Below are positions 8,340 through 16,471 of a stretch of 54,719 nucleotides of DNA, piece after piece. The position numbers and the translations under genes are program-made. The stretch comes from Prevotella sp. (GTDB lineage Bacteria; Bacteroidota; Bacteroidia; Bacteroidales; Bacteroidaceae), in contig JAFYYV010000008.1 in the NCBI GenBank assembly GCA_017557405.1, forward strand, positions 1-54,719. Reading direction: 5' to 3'. The notes beneath the pieces were generated by a model that was not told the origin of the DNA, ran no database searches, and worked only from the letters and a program-made list of their open reading frames with translations. Within the stretch, counting starts at the first letter, position 1; each line of letters starts with the position of its first letter.

Positions 8340-8936
8340 TTAATCTTCTTTGTTTTCGTTCTTGATAAAGCAGTTGAATTTGTCAGGAAAGTTTGCTTTG
8401 ATATAGGCATTTCGATAGCAAAACATGGCTCTTTTCCGACAAAATGCGCGGCTTATAACTGTACCCTTGCGCTCTTTTATTTCATAAGTGAGAATCTTGA
8501 TGGCCATCTCATACTTCATCTTATCTGCATCACTCATATTGGCTATATAGTCGGTAATGGCAACCACTTGTTCCTTGTATAGTAGTATTCCATGTGAATC
8601 CTTCAAGATGTCATTTACGGCATCTATTTCTTTGCAAGGAGGATATGAACAAGGTTGTACCTTTTGTTTTTTCAAATAAGTGTATATGTACGGATTTTGT
8701 TGTGGGAAACCTAGTGCTATGCAAGCAGTTAATTCATCAAAGTTCTTAGGTTGAATCTGAAGAAGGTCATATTTTACCGATTTCGATTCCAGCCAAAAGA
8801 CACCATCAGTATCTGCTTCCGCCAGAAGGTCATAAGTCTTCTGGTCATCAAGCGGGATATTATCAATGTCAATTGCGTCAGCAATAAAAGCAAACAATTT
8901 CTTTGCGTTACTCTCATACATGTTCTTTTCCATCAT
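8340..8936 (-). CDS. Truncated DnaE-like protein (Pol III alpha fragment)
   Basis: This is a 198-residue protein. Residues about 23-85 align by eye with the region of DNA polymerase III alpha that in E. coli reads DIEALPLDDKKSF..AVFQLES: here DIDNIPLDDQKTYDLLAEAD, then GVFWLESKSVKYDLL and a DELTACIALGFP block. A second block, HGILLYKEQVVAITDYIANMSDADK, matches the DnaE segment GIILYQEQVMQIA. The catalytic PDFDxDF motif and the PHP domain lie upstream in DnaE and are absent, so it cannot be a polymerase. It diverges from the WYL operon and shares an AT-rich intergenic region with it. Its role is unknown; binding to replication proteins or DNA is a guess. Confidence 0.65.
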   Translation of the reverse strand: MMEKNMYESNAKKLFAFIADAIDIDNIPLDDQKTYDLLAEADTDGVFWLESKSVKYDLLQIQPKNFDELTACIALGFPQQNPYIYTYLKKQKVQPCSYPPCKEIDAVNDILKDSHGILLYKEQVVAITDYIANMSDADKMKYEMAIKILTYEIKERKGTVISRAFCRKRAMFCYRNAYIKANFPDKFNCFIKNENKED

Positions 8937-9022
8937 TTAAATATGTTTTTTCCTTTCCTATATTTATATACGAAAAGAAGATGGTTATTTAGGATTAAAA
9001 GCGTCTTTGGTGTGCCATAACT

Positions 9023-9066
9023 ATGCACATCAATATAAAAAAGAAATAAACTTCATAAGTGTGCAT
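9023..9066. promoter_or_regulatory. Inverted repeat in the divergent control region
   Basis: ATGCACA (9023-9029) and TGTGCAT (9060-9066) form perfect 7-bp arms 30 bp apart, immediately upstream of the -7 box of the WYL gene and facing the DnaE-like gene. The placement suits an operator for the WYL regulator, but that is inference. Confidence 0.35.
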
Positions 9067-9087
9067 TGTTTTTTCATACATAATTAT

Positions 9088-9095
9088 TATCTTTG
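9088..9095 (+). promoter_or_regulatory. -7 element of the WYL operon
   Basis: TATCTTTG followed by CA is a perfect Bacteroidota -7 box, 19 bp before the start codon, so the leader would be very short. The -33 region has only TTGT. Confidence 0.5.
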
Positions 9096-9114
9096 CAAAA
9101 ACATCTAATACCTT

Positions 9115-10035
9115 ATGGTAAGTAAAACTATCAATCGATACATTTGGCTTCTGAATATTCTCTTGCAGAAGAAGAAACTAACCTTCGAGGAAATAAGTGA
9201 TCTTTGGAGGGATTGTTATTTGGGGGATGGCACCCCTATTCCACTTCGTACATTCCACCAACACCGCAAAGCAGTTGAAGAATTGTTCGGAGTAAAAATC
9301 AAGTGTAATCCGTCTGACGGCTATCATTATTACATTGACAACCCTCAGACAATGCGAAATGACAGAACTCGTCAATGGCTGCTCAACTCCTTCTCTCTGT
9401 CAAACATGATTATTGCTGGCCACAATATGAATGGTAGAATCTTGTTTGAGAATATTCCTGCTGGCACAGAGTATATTCAACCAGTTATTGAAGCCATGCA
9501 ACAGAACAAGGTATTAAAGATAGACTATCAACCATTTGGTGGTCATCTTGATACCTTCCATATGGAGCCATACGCAATGAAGGTTTATCATCAACGTTGG
9601 TACATTATTGGAAAACTTAAGGAACAAAAATCTATCCGTCATCTTGCGTTAGATAGAATAATCGAACTCCAGCAGACAGACAATTCATTTATGATGCCAA
9701 AGAGTTTCAATGCTGACAAGTACTACGCAAACACAATTGGCATCTATGTGAATGATAAATTGAAACCACAAAAGGTTCGCATCCGTGTCTATGGCAAGCA
9801 AGTTGAATATCTTCGCACACTCCCCTTGCATCGCTCTCAAGAAGAGGTACTCACCAAGCACGAACAGTTCAGCGAGTTTCAATATAAAGTCTGTCTCACA
9901 CCAGAACTCTCTACCCAACTGCTTTCTATGGGCGAAAGCGTCGAGGTCTTAGAGCCTCAAGAGTTGAGAAAGGAAATAAAGAAGAGAATAGAGGATTGTT
10001 TTACTAAATATAATCGCAATTATGATGGAAAATAA
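9115..10035 (+). CDS. WYL-domain transcriptional regulator
   Basis: This 306-residue protein has an N-terminal winged-helix part (about 1-80, with RTFHQHRKAVEELFGVKI resembling a DeoR-type recognition segment). A WYL domain covers about 115-200, with W162-Y-I and a downstream basic RHLALDRI block, the ligand-binding surface of the family. A C-terminal extension (about 210-300) resembles the WCX module. WYL proteins often control phage-defence genes and may sense nucleic acids. Its stop overlaps the next start by 14 bp, so the nuclease-like gene that follows is translationally coupled. It probably autoregulates through the upstream inverted repeat. Confidence 0.85.
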   Translation: MVSKTINRYIWLLNILLQKKKLTFEEISDLWRDCYLGDGTPIPLRTFHQHRKAVEELFGVKIKCNPSDGYHYYIDNPQTMRNDRTRQWLLNSFSLSNMIIAGHNMNGRILFENIPAGTEYIQPVIEAMQQNKVLKIDYQPFGGHLDTFHMEPYAMKVYHQRWYIIGKLKEQKSIRHLALDRIIELQQTDNSFMMPKSFNADKYYANTIGIYVNDKLKPQKVRIRVYGKQVEYLRTLPLHRSQEEVLTKHEQFSEFQYKVCLTPELSTQLLSMGESVEVLEPQELRKEIKKRIEDCFTKYNRNYDGK

Positions 10036-10987
10036 TATCAAAAAAACTCTTGAATTATTGAATAATGATTTGGAGTGGGAAGAAAGGTATGCAAAGTATA
10101 TCACATACCTAGAAGGCAAACAATCAAAGGGGTTCAAAAAGCCCGAAGGTCTATCTGTATACAGCTCTATTAGCAAGTATAAAGGTTCTACATATGATTT
10201 GCGTTATGACGGGCAGAGCGTTGGACTTGTAGTATCAAGACAAGATAAAATCAGTTTACGCCCACAAAAAGAAGCAAATCTAAAGTATTTTAATGATAGC
10301 TTTATAAAGGACAAGGAGGAAGTTGATTGGCATAGCAAAGAAGCTACAGAATTCAGGAGATACTTTAGAGACCATGCTAAGAATTCTTCAAAATTCAACC
10401 TTAAGAGTTCAGAGCACAGGGTAGAAAATCGTTTGCTAAGGGAATTTGCGAAAAAGACTAGGGCAGAAAACAAATCATTAACCAACATACAGCCAATAAC
10501 GCTAAACGGTTGTTTCTTCCAATTGCCAACTCCACTGAAAGCTAGTAATCATGCTCCTTCATATGCCAAGCAATATGGAGGAGGCATAGACATTTTATCA
10601 AGAATTAAAATTAATGGTAAGTCAAGAATATGTGTAATGGAAGTAAAAGATGAGAATAAAGACTCTGAAAGTCAAGCTCAAGCTATGGAGCAAGCACTCA
10701 CATACGCTACTTTCATTGCTACTTTACTTAAGAGCAAATCTGGGCAAGAATGGTGGGATTTCTTTATGGGACGGGGTTCTAAAACAAGAAAGATGTCAAC
10801 ACTCCTTGACATAGACGTTGTAACCATTATGCCAAAAGGCAATTCAGAAGAATTTGCAGACAAACAAATACGCTTTCCCAATTTGGCTACTTTTCATTGT
10901 CACTCTTTATACTATGACGATAGTGTTTTTAATAAAGGATTGGGAGAATTTAAATTCTCTGGTAGTTTCCTTGAACATTGGAAATAG
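10022..10987 (+). CDS. Putative PD-(D/E)XK nuclease-like protein
   Basis: I do not recognise a named family for this 321-residue protein. Residues 186-209 read GGGID190ILSRIKI, then CVME207VK209DEN: an Asp on a strand, about 17 residues, then E-x-K, the active-site pattern of the PD-(D/E)XK nuclease fold. A helix with AMEQALTYATFI follows, as expected. The N-terminal 150 residues are rich in Lys, Arg and Ser, with no recognisable motif, and could bind DNA. It overlaps the WYL gene by 14 bp and is followed by a second nuclease-like gene, which suggests a restriction or phage-defence role. Alternatives are a DUF-type nuclease of a mobile element or a DNA repair enzyme. Confidence 0.55.
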   Translation: MMENNIKKTLELLNNDLEWEERYAKYITYLEGKQSKGFKKPEGLSVYSSISKYKGSTYDLRYDGQSVGLVVSRQDKISLRPQKEANLKYFNDSFIKDKEEVDWHSKEATEFRRYFRDHAKNSSKFNLKSSEHRVENRLLREFAKKTRAENKSLTNIQPITLNGCFFQLPTPLKASNHAPSYAKQYGGGIDILSRIKINGKSRICVMEVKDENKDSESQAQAMEQALTYATFIATLLKSKSGQEWWDFFMGRGSKTRKMSTLLDIDVVTIMPKGNSEEFADKQIRFPNLATFHCHSLYYDDSVFNKGLGEFKFSGSFLEHWK

Positions 10988-11106
10988 TTGATATCAACAA
11001 AAAACCAGTTACCTCTGCATCCTTTTTGCACACCATTGTAGGATTTATATTCAAAATAGCAGTTTTCTTTCGTATAATATATAGAATGACTTAATAGATT
11101 TAGCAT

Positions 11107-12096
11107 ATGACATACGAGGTAAAACAACGAAAGCGGCAAGAGTTATTCCGCAAGAGTATAACAAGCAAAGGCTTTAAATATATTCTTGATGATAGCGAAA
11201 GGGATAGGAATCTATACAACTGGCAAGACAAAGACTCTGTACGGAGGGTCAAAGACTATTTCAAGGGAAATAAGATAAAATGGTGGAACTATTATTTTGA
11301 TGCGCCAGAAGGTCAGAAACCAGATGGGGTGAATATGACCCGTCATCTTGTGTCATCGCAGATAGCTTGTATCAATCACCTTTTCTTTATCAAACATGAT
11401 AAGGAAGCTGTGCTGTCAATTATCAATGGTATCAAAAATATGCCTGCAAGAATCAAGGATGTTATGAATATTCCATGCGATAAAGGTATAGATAATTATA
11501 TTGCTTTCGAAGTGGTTCCAAGTAAGGATTATCTTCACGAAAAAGACCTAAAACGCGGTGAGTTTTGTACATCAGTTGATGCCTTTATATATGCCCTTGA
11601 CGAGAACAACGAGCGTTGGCTCATCCCTATAGAGTGGAAATACACAGAGACCTACGAAAGAGATGACATGTCAAATGGCAGAAAGGGCAAAACGCGATTA
11701 TCCCGTTACTGTAACACGGAGGGTAATAACCTAATAGGAAATAGCAATCAACTCAAAAGTCTGCCAGATTATAAACATAGCATTTACTTTCAGGAGCCTT
11801 TCTACCAGTTAATGCGTCAGACACTATGGGCAGAATGTATATGCAGTAATAAAGAAGAGAAGGTCCTGCCAGCTGAGCATTTCGTACATATTCACGTATG
11901 TCCTAAAGAGAATAAGGAATTATTGAATAGATGTTATTCAGAAGTAACAGATAAAAACTCTATGGAAGAAGCTTGGAGAGAAATGTTGTCCGACCAATCA
12001 TTATATCATTTGGTTGATCCTAAGGAATTGATGTCACCAATAGCCAACTCGTATCCAGAACTCTATAATTACTTACAAAGCAGATATTGGCAATGA
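11107..12096 (+). CDS. Second putative PD-(D/E)XK nuclease-like protein
   Basis: This 329-residue protein shows the same kind of core: CTSVD158AFIYALDENNERW followed by IPIE176WK178YTE, i.e. D-x17-E-x-K. The Trp-rich IEWKYTETY and a later YQLMRQTLWAE helix recall the PGN_0703-like restriction endonuclease group, but I cannot confirm that. There is no obvious similarity to the preceding nuclease-like protein outside the motif. It lies 119 bp after that gene, a gap that starts with a GTTGATATCAAC palindrome (10987-10998) and has no good promoter. Its stop codon forms an ATGA overlap with the sigma-like gene that follows. Confidence 0.55.
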   Translation: MTYEVKQRKRQELFRKSITSKGFKYILDDSERDRNLYNWQDKDSVRRVKDYFKGNKIKWWNYYFDAPEGQKPDGVNMTRHLVSSQIACINHLFFIKHDKEAVLSIINGIKNMPARIKDVMNIPCDKGIDNYIAFEVVPSKDYLHEKDLKRGEFCTSVDAFIYALDENNERWLIPIEWKYTETYERDDMSNGRKGKTRLSRYCNTEGNNLIGNSNQLKSLPDYKHSIYFQEPFYQLMRQTLWAECICSNKEEKVLPAEHFVHIHVCPKENKELLNRCYSEVTDKNSMEEAWREMLSDQSLYHLVDPKELMSPIANSYPELYNYLQSRYWQ

Positions 12097-12479
12097 GAAA
12101 ACATATTTTATATATGGAAAAGAAAAAAATCACAATACGCAAGGGGGATGAGACACTCTTTCATTTGATTAAGAATGGTGCCCCATTACCAACAAAGGAG
12201 CAGGAACATGAAATCATTACCCGTGTTCAACAAGGCGATCAAGATGCAGAAGAAGAACTAAAGCAAGCTTACACTCGCTTTGTAGCAAGCACGGCCAGAC
12301 AGTATTTAGATAAAGGTTTGAATACGGACGAACTCCTCAAAGCGGGATTTAAAGGGCTTGTGAATGCAGGGCATAAATATGAAGAATCACTAGGCGTTAA
12401 GTTTCTTCTCTATGCCATTTGCTGGATCAGACAATCTATTCAAGAAGCTTTGAAGGAGTGCGTGAGCGAGCAGAAATAG
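12093..12479 (+). CDS. Sigma-70 region 2-only protein
   Basis: This is a protein of 128 residues if started at the ATG of the ATGA overlap (12093), or 121 from 12114. The part from ITIRKGDETLF onward aligns by eye with RpoD regions 1.2 to 2.4 of Bacteroidota. Blocks include PLPTKEQEHEIITRVQQGD, ELKQAYTRFVASTARQYLDKG, an ELLKAGFKGLVNAG core-binding helix, and KFLLYAICWIRQSIQEALKE matching the RpoD segment YAVWWIRQSILQAL. Regions 3 and 4 are missing; the frame ends cleanly after 2.4. It could bind core RNA polymerase or -10 DNA without recognising -33, either as an auxiliary sigma or as an interfering fragment. It is the last gene of the WYL operon. Confidence 0.75.
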   Translation: MRKHILYMEKKKITIRKGDETLFHLIKNGAPLPTKEQEHEIITRVQQGDQDAEEELKQAYTRFVASTARQYLDKGLNTDELLKAGFKGLVNAGHKYEESLGVKFLLYAICWIRQSIQEALKECVSEQK

Positions 12480-12492
12480 ATAAAGCTCGCTC
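12464..12492. terminator. Hairpin between convergent genes
   Basis: GAGCGAGC (12464-12471) and GCTCGCTC (12485-12492) form a perfect 8-bp GC-rich stem that overlaps the end of the sigma-like gene and abuts the yggS stop. It lacks a T run, so it is a weak terminator candidate for both strands. Confidence 0.4.
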
Positions 12493-13173
12493 TCAATACA
12501 CTCGCTCACCGAAGATGGTGGTGCCTACTCTAACCATTGTGGAGCGGCATTCAACGGCGATGGGATAATCGTGGCTCATGCCCCACGAACGCTCGCAGAA
12601 GGCATCGTCATCAGCGAAATACTGGGCTTTCACCTCATCGAAGAAGTCAGCTGCTGAGAGCATTTCCGAACGAATCTGCTGTTCATCGTCCACGAACGAA
12701 GCCATCATCATCAAGCCACATATCTTCACATTCTTCAACTCACGCCATTCACCCGAAGCCAACAACTCACGGCAAGCATCGAAGGTCAATCCATATTTCG
12801 TCTCCTCCTCAGCGATGTGCAATTCAAGCAAAACGCGCACCACACGATCGTTCTTTGCCGCCTGCTTGTTGATTTCCTGCAACAACTTCAGCGAATCCAC
12901 CGATTCAATCATCGAGATGTAGGGAACGATGTATTTCACCTTGTTCGTCTGCAGATGACCAATGAGATGCCATTCAACATCCTTCGGCATCTGCCCCACT
13001 TTCTGCTGCAGTTCCTGCACGTGGTTCTCACCAAACACACGCTGACCGGCATCGTAGACCTCACGCAGCATCTCCAACGGATGGAACTTGCTGACAGCCA
13101 CGAGTTTCACCGATGCAGGCAGGTCGTTCAGAACCTTTTGCAGATTGCGTGCTATGTCAGGCTTTGTGCTCAT
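12493..13173 (-). CDS. YggS/PLPBP family pyridoxal phosphate homeostasis protein
   Basis: This is a 226-residue protein from MSTKPDIARNLQ; the open frame extends 12 residues further upstream but that start is less typical of the family. VKLVAVSKFHP carries the PLP Lys, and FGENHVQELQQK, WHLIGHLQTNKVKY and MGMSHDYPIAVE-like blocks (here SWGMSHDYPIA) are the PLPBP hallmarks. It folds like the N-terminal barrel of alanine racemase but has no known catalytic activity; it buffers free PLP and affects amino-acid pools. The start overlaps the end of the DUF4494 gene by 17 bp, so the two form one unit. Confidence 0.92.
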   Translation of the reverse strand: MSTKPDIARNLQKVLNDLPASVKLVAVSKFHPLEMLREVYDAGQRVFGENHVQELQQKVGQMPKDVEWHLIGHLQTNKVKYIVPYISMIESVDSLKLLQEINKQAAKNDRVVRVLLELHIAEEETKYGLTFDACRELLASGEWRELKNVKICGLMMMASFVDDEQQIRSEMLSAADFFDEVKAQYFADDDAFCERSWGMSHDYPIAVECRSTMVRVGTTIFGERVY

Positions 13174-13609
13174 AGACGTCCATGATTTTCGTCTCCATGA
13201 TGTTGGCAATCACATAGTCAATCATCGTTCCGCTCATCACCTCCTCAATGTTCTTCACCGCTCCGTTGAACGTAGAAGCCTGCACCAGATAGGTCACCGA
13301 TGTGCGTTTCTCCTTTTCCGTCTTCTCGTCTATCGTGATGAACGACAGGCGCGCCTTGTACCAACGGTCGTCTGCGGCATTCTCACTGAAGAAAACCTCA
13401 CCATAGGCGGCAGGATTAATGTTCTTCACCTCGAACTCACCGCTCACGTAGGCCGTCATCTCCTTGGTGATGGACTCCTCAGCCTCTCCGAAACTCAAGG
13501 CGTCAACCACGTAGAGTTCGTTCACCTTCTTCGTCATACCGTCCTCCATCTGGCGTTCATAGCGCACCGTGCATTCAAACCAATTCGCTGTTCTGCTTTT
13601 CATTGTCAT
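13157..13609 (-). CDS. DUF4494 domain-containing protein
   Basis: This 150-residue protein belongs to a family restricted, as far as I know, to Bacteroidota. NWFECTVRYERQMEDG at the start, VNELYVVDALSFGEAE in the middle and VTYLVQASTFNGAVKNIEEVM are typical. There is no signal peptide or membrane segment. The function is unknown. The start may be the second Met at 13603. It is the first gene of the pair with yggS, and a -7 box lies about 40 bp upstream. Confidence 0.82.
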   Translation of the reverse strand: MTMKSRTANWFECTVRYERQMEDGMTKKVNELYVVDALSFGEAEESITKEMTAYVSGEFEVKNINPAAYGEVFFSENAADDRWYKARLSFITIDEKTEKEKRTSVTYLVQASTFNGAVKNIEEVMSGTMIDYVIANIMETKIMDVYEHKA

Positions 13610-13649
13610 TTCTTTTCGTTATTTTTATGTGTCTTTTAATTTCAGAGTG

Positions 13650-13657
13650 CAAAGATA
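13650..13657 (-). promoter_or_regulatory. -7 element of DUF4494-yggS
   Basis: Minus-strand TATCTTTG, followed by CA, 40 bp before the DUF4494 start. No TTTG is seen at the proper -33 spacing. Confidence 0.45.
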
Positions 13658-13722
13658 ATCAATAAATTTAATTCGATTCAATAAAACTTCCAAAATGTTT
13701 CGGTCGTTAACGAATAATTTCG

Positions 13723-13730
13723 TAATTTTG
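13723..13730 (+). promoter_or_regulatory. -7 element of the aminotransferase gene
   Basis: TAATTTTG followed by CA, 26 bp before the start. Together with the box at 13650 it makes the 147-bp gap a divergent control region. Confidence 0.45.
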
Positions 13731-13756
13731 CAACGCAATAATTATTTTTTATAAAA

Positions 13757-14959
13757 ATGCCGGAAATATCAGTTCGCGGCCTTGAGATGCCTGAGTCGCC
13801 AATCCGCAAATTGGCACCCTTGGCACAAGCCGCCAAAAACCGTGGTATCAAAGTCTACCACCTCAATATCGGACAGCCCGACCTGCCAACGCCACAGGTC
13901 GGACTCGATGCATTAAAAAATGTAGATCGCAAGGTTCTGGAGTATTCTCCCAGCCAGGGTTATCTGAGTTATCGCGAGAAGCTCGTAGGCTATTATCAGA
14001 AATACAACATCAACGTATCGGCCAGCGACATCATCATCACTTCGGGTGGTAGTGAGGCGGTGCTGTTCGCATTTCTCAGCTGTCTGAACCCGGGCGATGA
14101 GATCATCGTTCCCGAACCTGCATACGCCAACTACATGGCTTTTGCCATCTCGGCTGGAGCGAAGATTCGCACCATTGCCACCACCATCGAGGAAGGTTTC
14201 TCGCTTCCGAAGGTTGAGAAGTTCGAGGAGCTCATCAATGAGCGCACCCGAGCCATCATGATCTGCAACCCCAACAACCCCACCGGCTACCTCTACACAC
14301 GCAGGGAGATGAACCAAATTCGCGATCTCGTAAAGAAATACGACCTCTATCTTTTTAGCGACGAGGTGTATCGCGAGTACATCTACACGGGTTCACCCTA
14401 CATCTCGGCCTGCCATCTGGAGGGAATCGAGCAGAATGTCATCCTCATCGATTCCGTATCAAAACGCTACTCGGAGTGCGGAATCCGCATTGGCGCGCTC
14501 ATCACCAAGAACGCCCAGGTAAGGGCTGCCGTGATGAAGTTCTGTCAGGCTCGCCTCTCACCTCCACTGATTGGCCAGTTGGTGGCAGAAGCATCGCTCG
14601 ATGCCCCTGAAGAGTACTATCGCGATGTATATGACGAATTTGTGGAACGTCGTAAATGTCTCATCGATGGCTTGAACCGCATACCTGGCGTCTATTCCCC
14701 CATCCCCATGGGAGCCTTCTACACCGTTGCCAAACTGCCTGTTGACGATTCCGAAAAGTTCTGCCGCTGGTGTCTGGAGACCTTCAACTACGAGGGCGAG
14801 ACCGTGATGATGGCCCCTGCAGCTGGCTTCTACACCACCCCTGGCGCCGGCATCAACGAGGTGCGTATTGCCTATGTGTTGAAGAAAGACGATCTGGAGC
14901 GCGCGCTCGTGATACTTCGCAAAGCGCTCGAGGCCTATCCAGGGCGTGTGGACGACTGA
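13757..14959 (+). CDS. PLP-dependent class I/II aminotransferase
   Basis: This 400-residue fold-type I aminotransferase moves amino groups between amino acids and 2-oxo acids in the cytoplasm. Key blocks are HLNIGQPDLPTP near the start, SQGYLSYREKL, SGGSEAVLFAF (PLP phosphate), CNPNNPTGYLY (Asn and Pro near the ring), LFSDEVYREY (Asp and Tyr at the cofactor) and SVSK236RYSECGIRIG with the Schiff-base Lys. A C-terminal Arg in NEVRIAYV binds the substrate carboxylate. The closest general class is aspartate/aromatic aminotransferase, but specificity cannot be read from sequence. The stop is followed by short tandem repeats and then the permease gene. Confidence 0.92.
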   Translation: MPEISVRGLEMPESPIRKLAPLAQAAKNRGIKVYHLNIGQPDLPTPQVGLDALKNVDRKVLEYSPSQGYLSYREKLVGYYQKYNINVSASDIIITSGGSEAVLFAFLSCLNPGDEIIVPEPAYANYMAFAISAGAKIRTIATTIEEGFSLPKVEKFEELINERTRAIMICNPNNPTGYLYTRREMNQIRDLVKKYDLYLFSDEVYREYIYTGSPYISACHLEGIEQNVILIDSVSKRYSECGIRIGALITKNAQVRAAVMKFCQARLSPPLIGQLVAEASLDAPEEYYRDVYDEFVERRKCLIDGLNRIPGVYSPIPMGAFYTVAKLPVDDSEKFCRWCLETFNYEGETVMMAPAAGFYTTPGAGINEVRIAYVLKKDDLERALVILRKALEAYPGRVDD

Positions 14960-14970
14960 GGAATGCAATG

Positions 14971-15012
14971 CTTAATGCTTAGTTCTTAATGCTTAGTTCT
15001 TAATGCATAATG
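14971..15012 (+). repeat. 14-bp tandem repeat
   Basis: CTTAATGCTTAGTT occurs at 14971-14984 and 14985-14998, and a third degenerate copy (CTTAATGCATAATG) continues to 15012. Such A/T-rich slippage tracts between genes are common in this group. Confidence 0.85.
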
Positions 15013-15023
15013 CATAAAAAACC

Positions 15024-16271
15024 TTGAACTTCCCTCTTTTCATAGCAAGGAAGATATATGGCGACAACGAGGACAAACGTAAAGTCTCGAAACCTGCCAT
15101 TCGCATAGCCACCATCGGCGTGGCTATCGGATTGGCTGTGATGATTGTCTCCGTGGCTGTCGTGTTGGGATTCAAGCACACCATCCGCGACAAGGTGGTG
15201 GGATTTGGCAGCCACATCCAGGTGGCCAACTTCCTCACCCAGCAAACCACACTTGAATACCCCATTGCCATTGACGACTCGATGATGAACGTGCTCAAGG
15301 GCATTGACGGAGTGCAGCACGTGCAGCGCTATGCTATGAAACAGGGCATCCTGAAGACCGATTCCGATTTTCTGGGCGTTGTCTTCAAGGGAGTGGCTCA
15401 GGAGTTCGATTCCACCTTCATCCACGAGAACATGGTGGAGGGTGCCATCCCCCAATTCTCCGACTCCGCCAACAGCAACAACATCCTCATTTCTAAGATC
15501 ATGGCCGACAAGCTGCGGTTGAAGACAGGTCAGCGGCTATACGCCTACTTCATCGACGATAACGGTGTGCGCATGCGTAAGTTCAACATCTCGGGCATCT
15601 ACGAAACCAATCTCTCGCAATACGATGAGACCATCTGCTTTGCCGACCTCTACACCACCGTCAAGCTGAACGGATGGAAGAACGACCAGGTAACTGGCGC
15701 CGAGATTGTGGTGAACGACTTCCAACGTGTGGACGACACCGAGAGCATCCTCATTGAACGAGTCAACCGCACCACCGACCACTACAACGAGACCTACTCC
15801 TCGAAAACCATCCGCGACATCAATCCCCAAATCTTCTCGTGGCTCGACCTGCTCGATCTCAACGTGTGGATTATCCTCGCGCTGATGGTGGCCGTTGCGG
15901 GTGTCACCATGATCAGCGGACTCCTCATCATCATCCTTGAGCGCACCACCATGATTGGCGTCTTGAAAGCCCTCGGAGCACGCAACAAGACCATCCGCCA
16001 CACCTTCCTCTGGTTCGCCGTCTTCATCATCGGCAAAGGTCTCCTTCTCGGCAACCTCATCGGCATCGGACTCATCGCCCTGCAGCATTACACGGGATTG
16101 GTGAAGCTCGACCCAGCCACCTATTACGTCAGCACCGTCCCCGTGGAATTCAACCTGCCGCTCATCGTCATCCTCAACATCGCCACCCTGCTCATCTGCG
16201 TGTTCGTGCTCATCGGCCCCAGCTACCTGATTTCGCACATACACCCCGCCAAATCAATGCGTTACGAGTGA
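15024..16271 (+). CDS. LolC/LolE-like ABC transporter permease (FtsX family)
   Basis: This 415-residue inner-membrane protein has one transmembrane segment near the N-terminus (about 27-50, IATIGVAIGLAVMIVSVAVVLG), a periplasmic domain of about 220 residues and three C-terminal segments with GVLKALGARNKTIR, the coupling-helix motif of FtsX/LolC proteins. It probably works with an ATPase encoded elsewhere in lipoprotein release to the outer membrane. The start appears to be TTG at 15024: an in-frame stop lies just upstream (15015) and the encoded NFPLFIARKIY matches the normal beginning of the family. A different lipid or peptide substrate cannot be excluded. Confidence 0.85.
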   Translation: MNFPLFIARKIYGDNEDKRKVSKPAIRIATIGVAIGLAVMIVSVAVVLGFKHTIRDKVVGFGSHIQVANFLTQQTTLEYPIAIDDSMMNVLKGIDGVQHVQRYAMKQGILKTDSDFLGVVFKGVAQEFDSTFIHENMVEGAIPQFSDSANSNNILISKIMADKLRLKTGQRLYAYFIDDNGVRMRKFNISGIYETNLSQYDETICFADLYTTVKLNGWKNDQVTGAEIVVNDFQRVDDTESILIERVNRTTDHYNETYSSKTIRDINPQIFSWLDLLDLNVWIILALMVAVAGVTMISGLLIIILERTTMIGVLKALGARNKTIRHTFLWFAVFIIGKGLLLGNLIGIGLIALQHYTGLVKLDPATYYVSTVPVEFNLPLIVILNIATLLICVFVLIGPSYLISHIHPAKSMRYE

Positions 16272-16471
16272 TTCACATCACCTTCAGCCTGCACCTTCCT
16301 GCCCCTATTTCTTACTCTGATTGCCCCTTTTCATTGTGCTTGAAGTAACTTCTCAATTACAATACAAAGATACGAAAAATTGCGCAAACCACCAAATTTG
16401 AACTCCTCTGGCGTGCAAATTTTTGTTAATTACCTATAGTTGTTTATATAAATATTGTGGAAACACCAAAA

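Noticed and set aside
12087-12479. TTG start for the sigma-like gene at 12087
   Set aside because: The ATG at 12093 forms a clean ATGA overlap with the previous stop, and an additional ATG follows at 12114; a TTG start is not needed.
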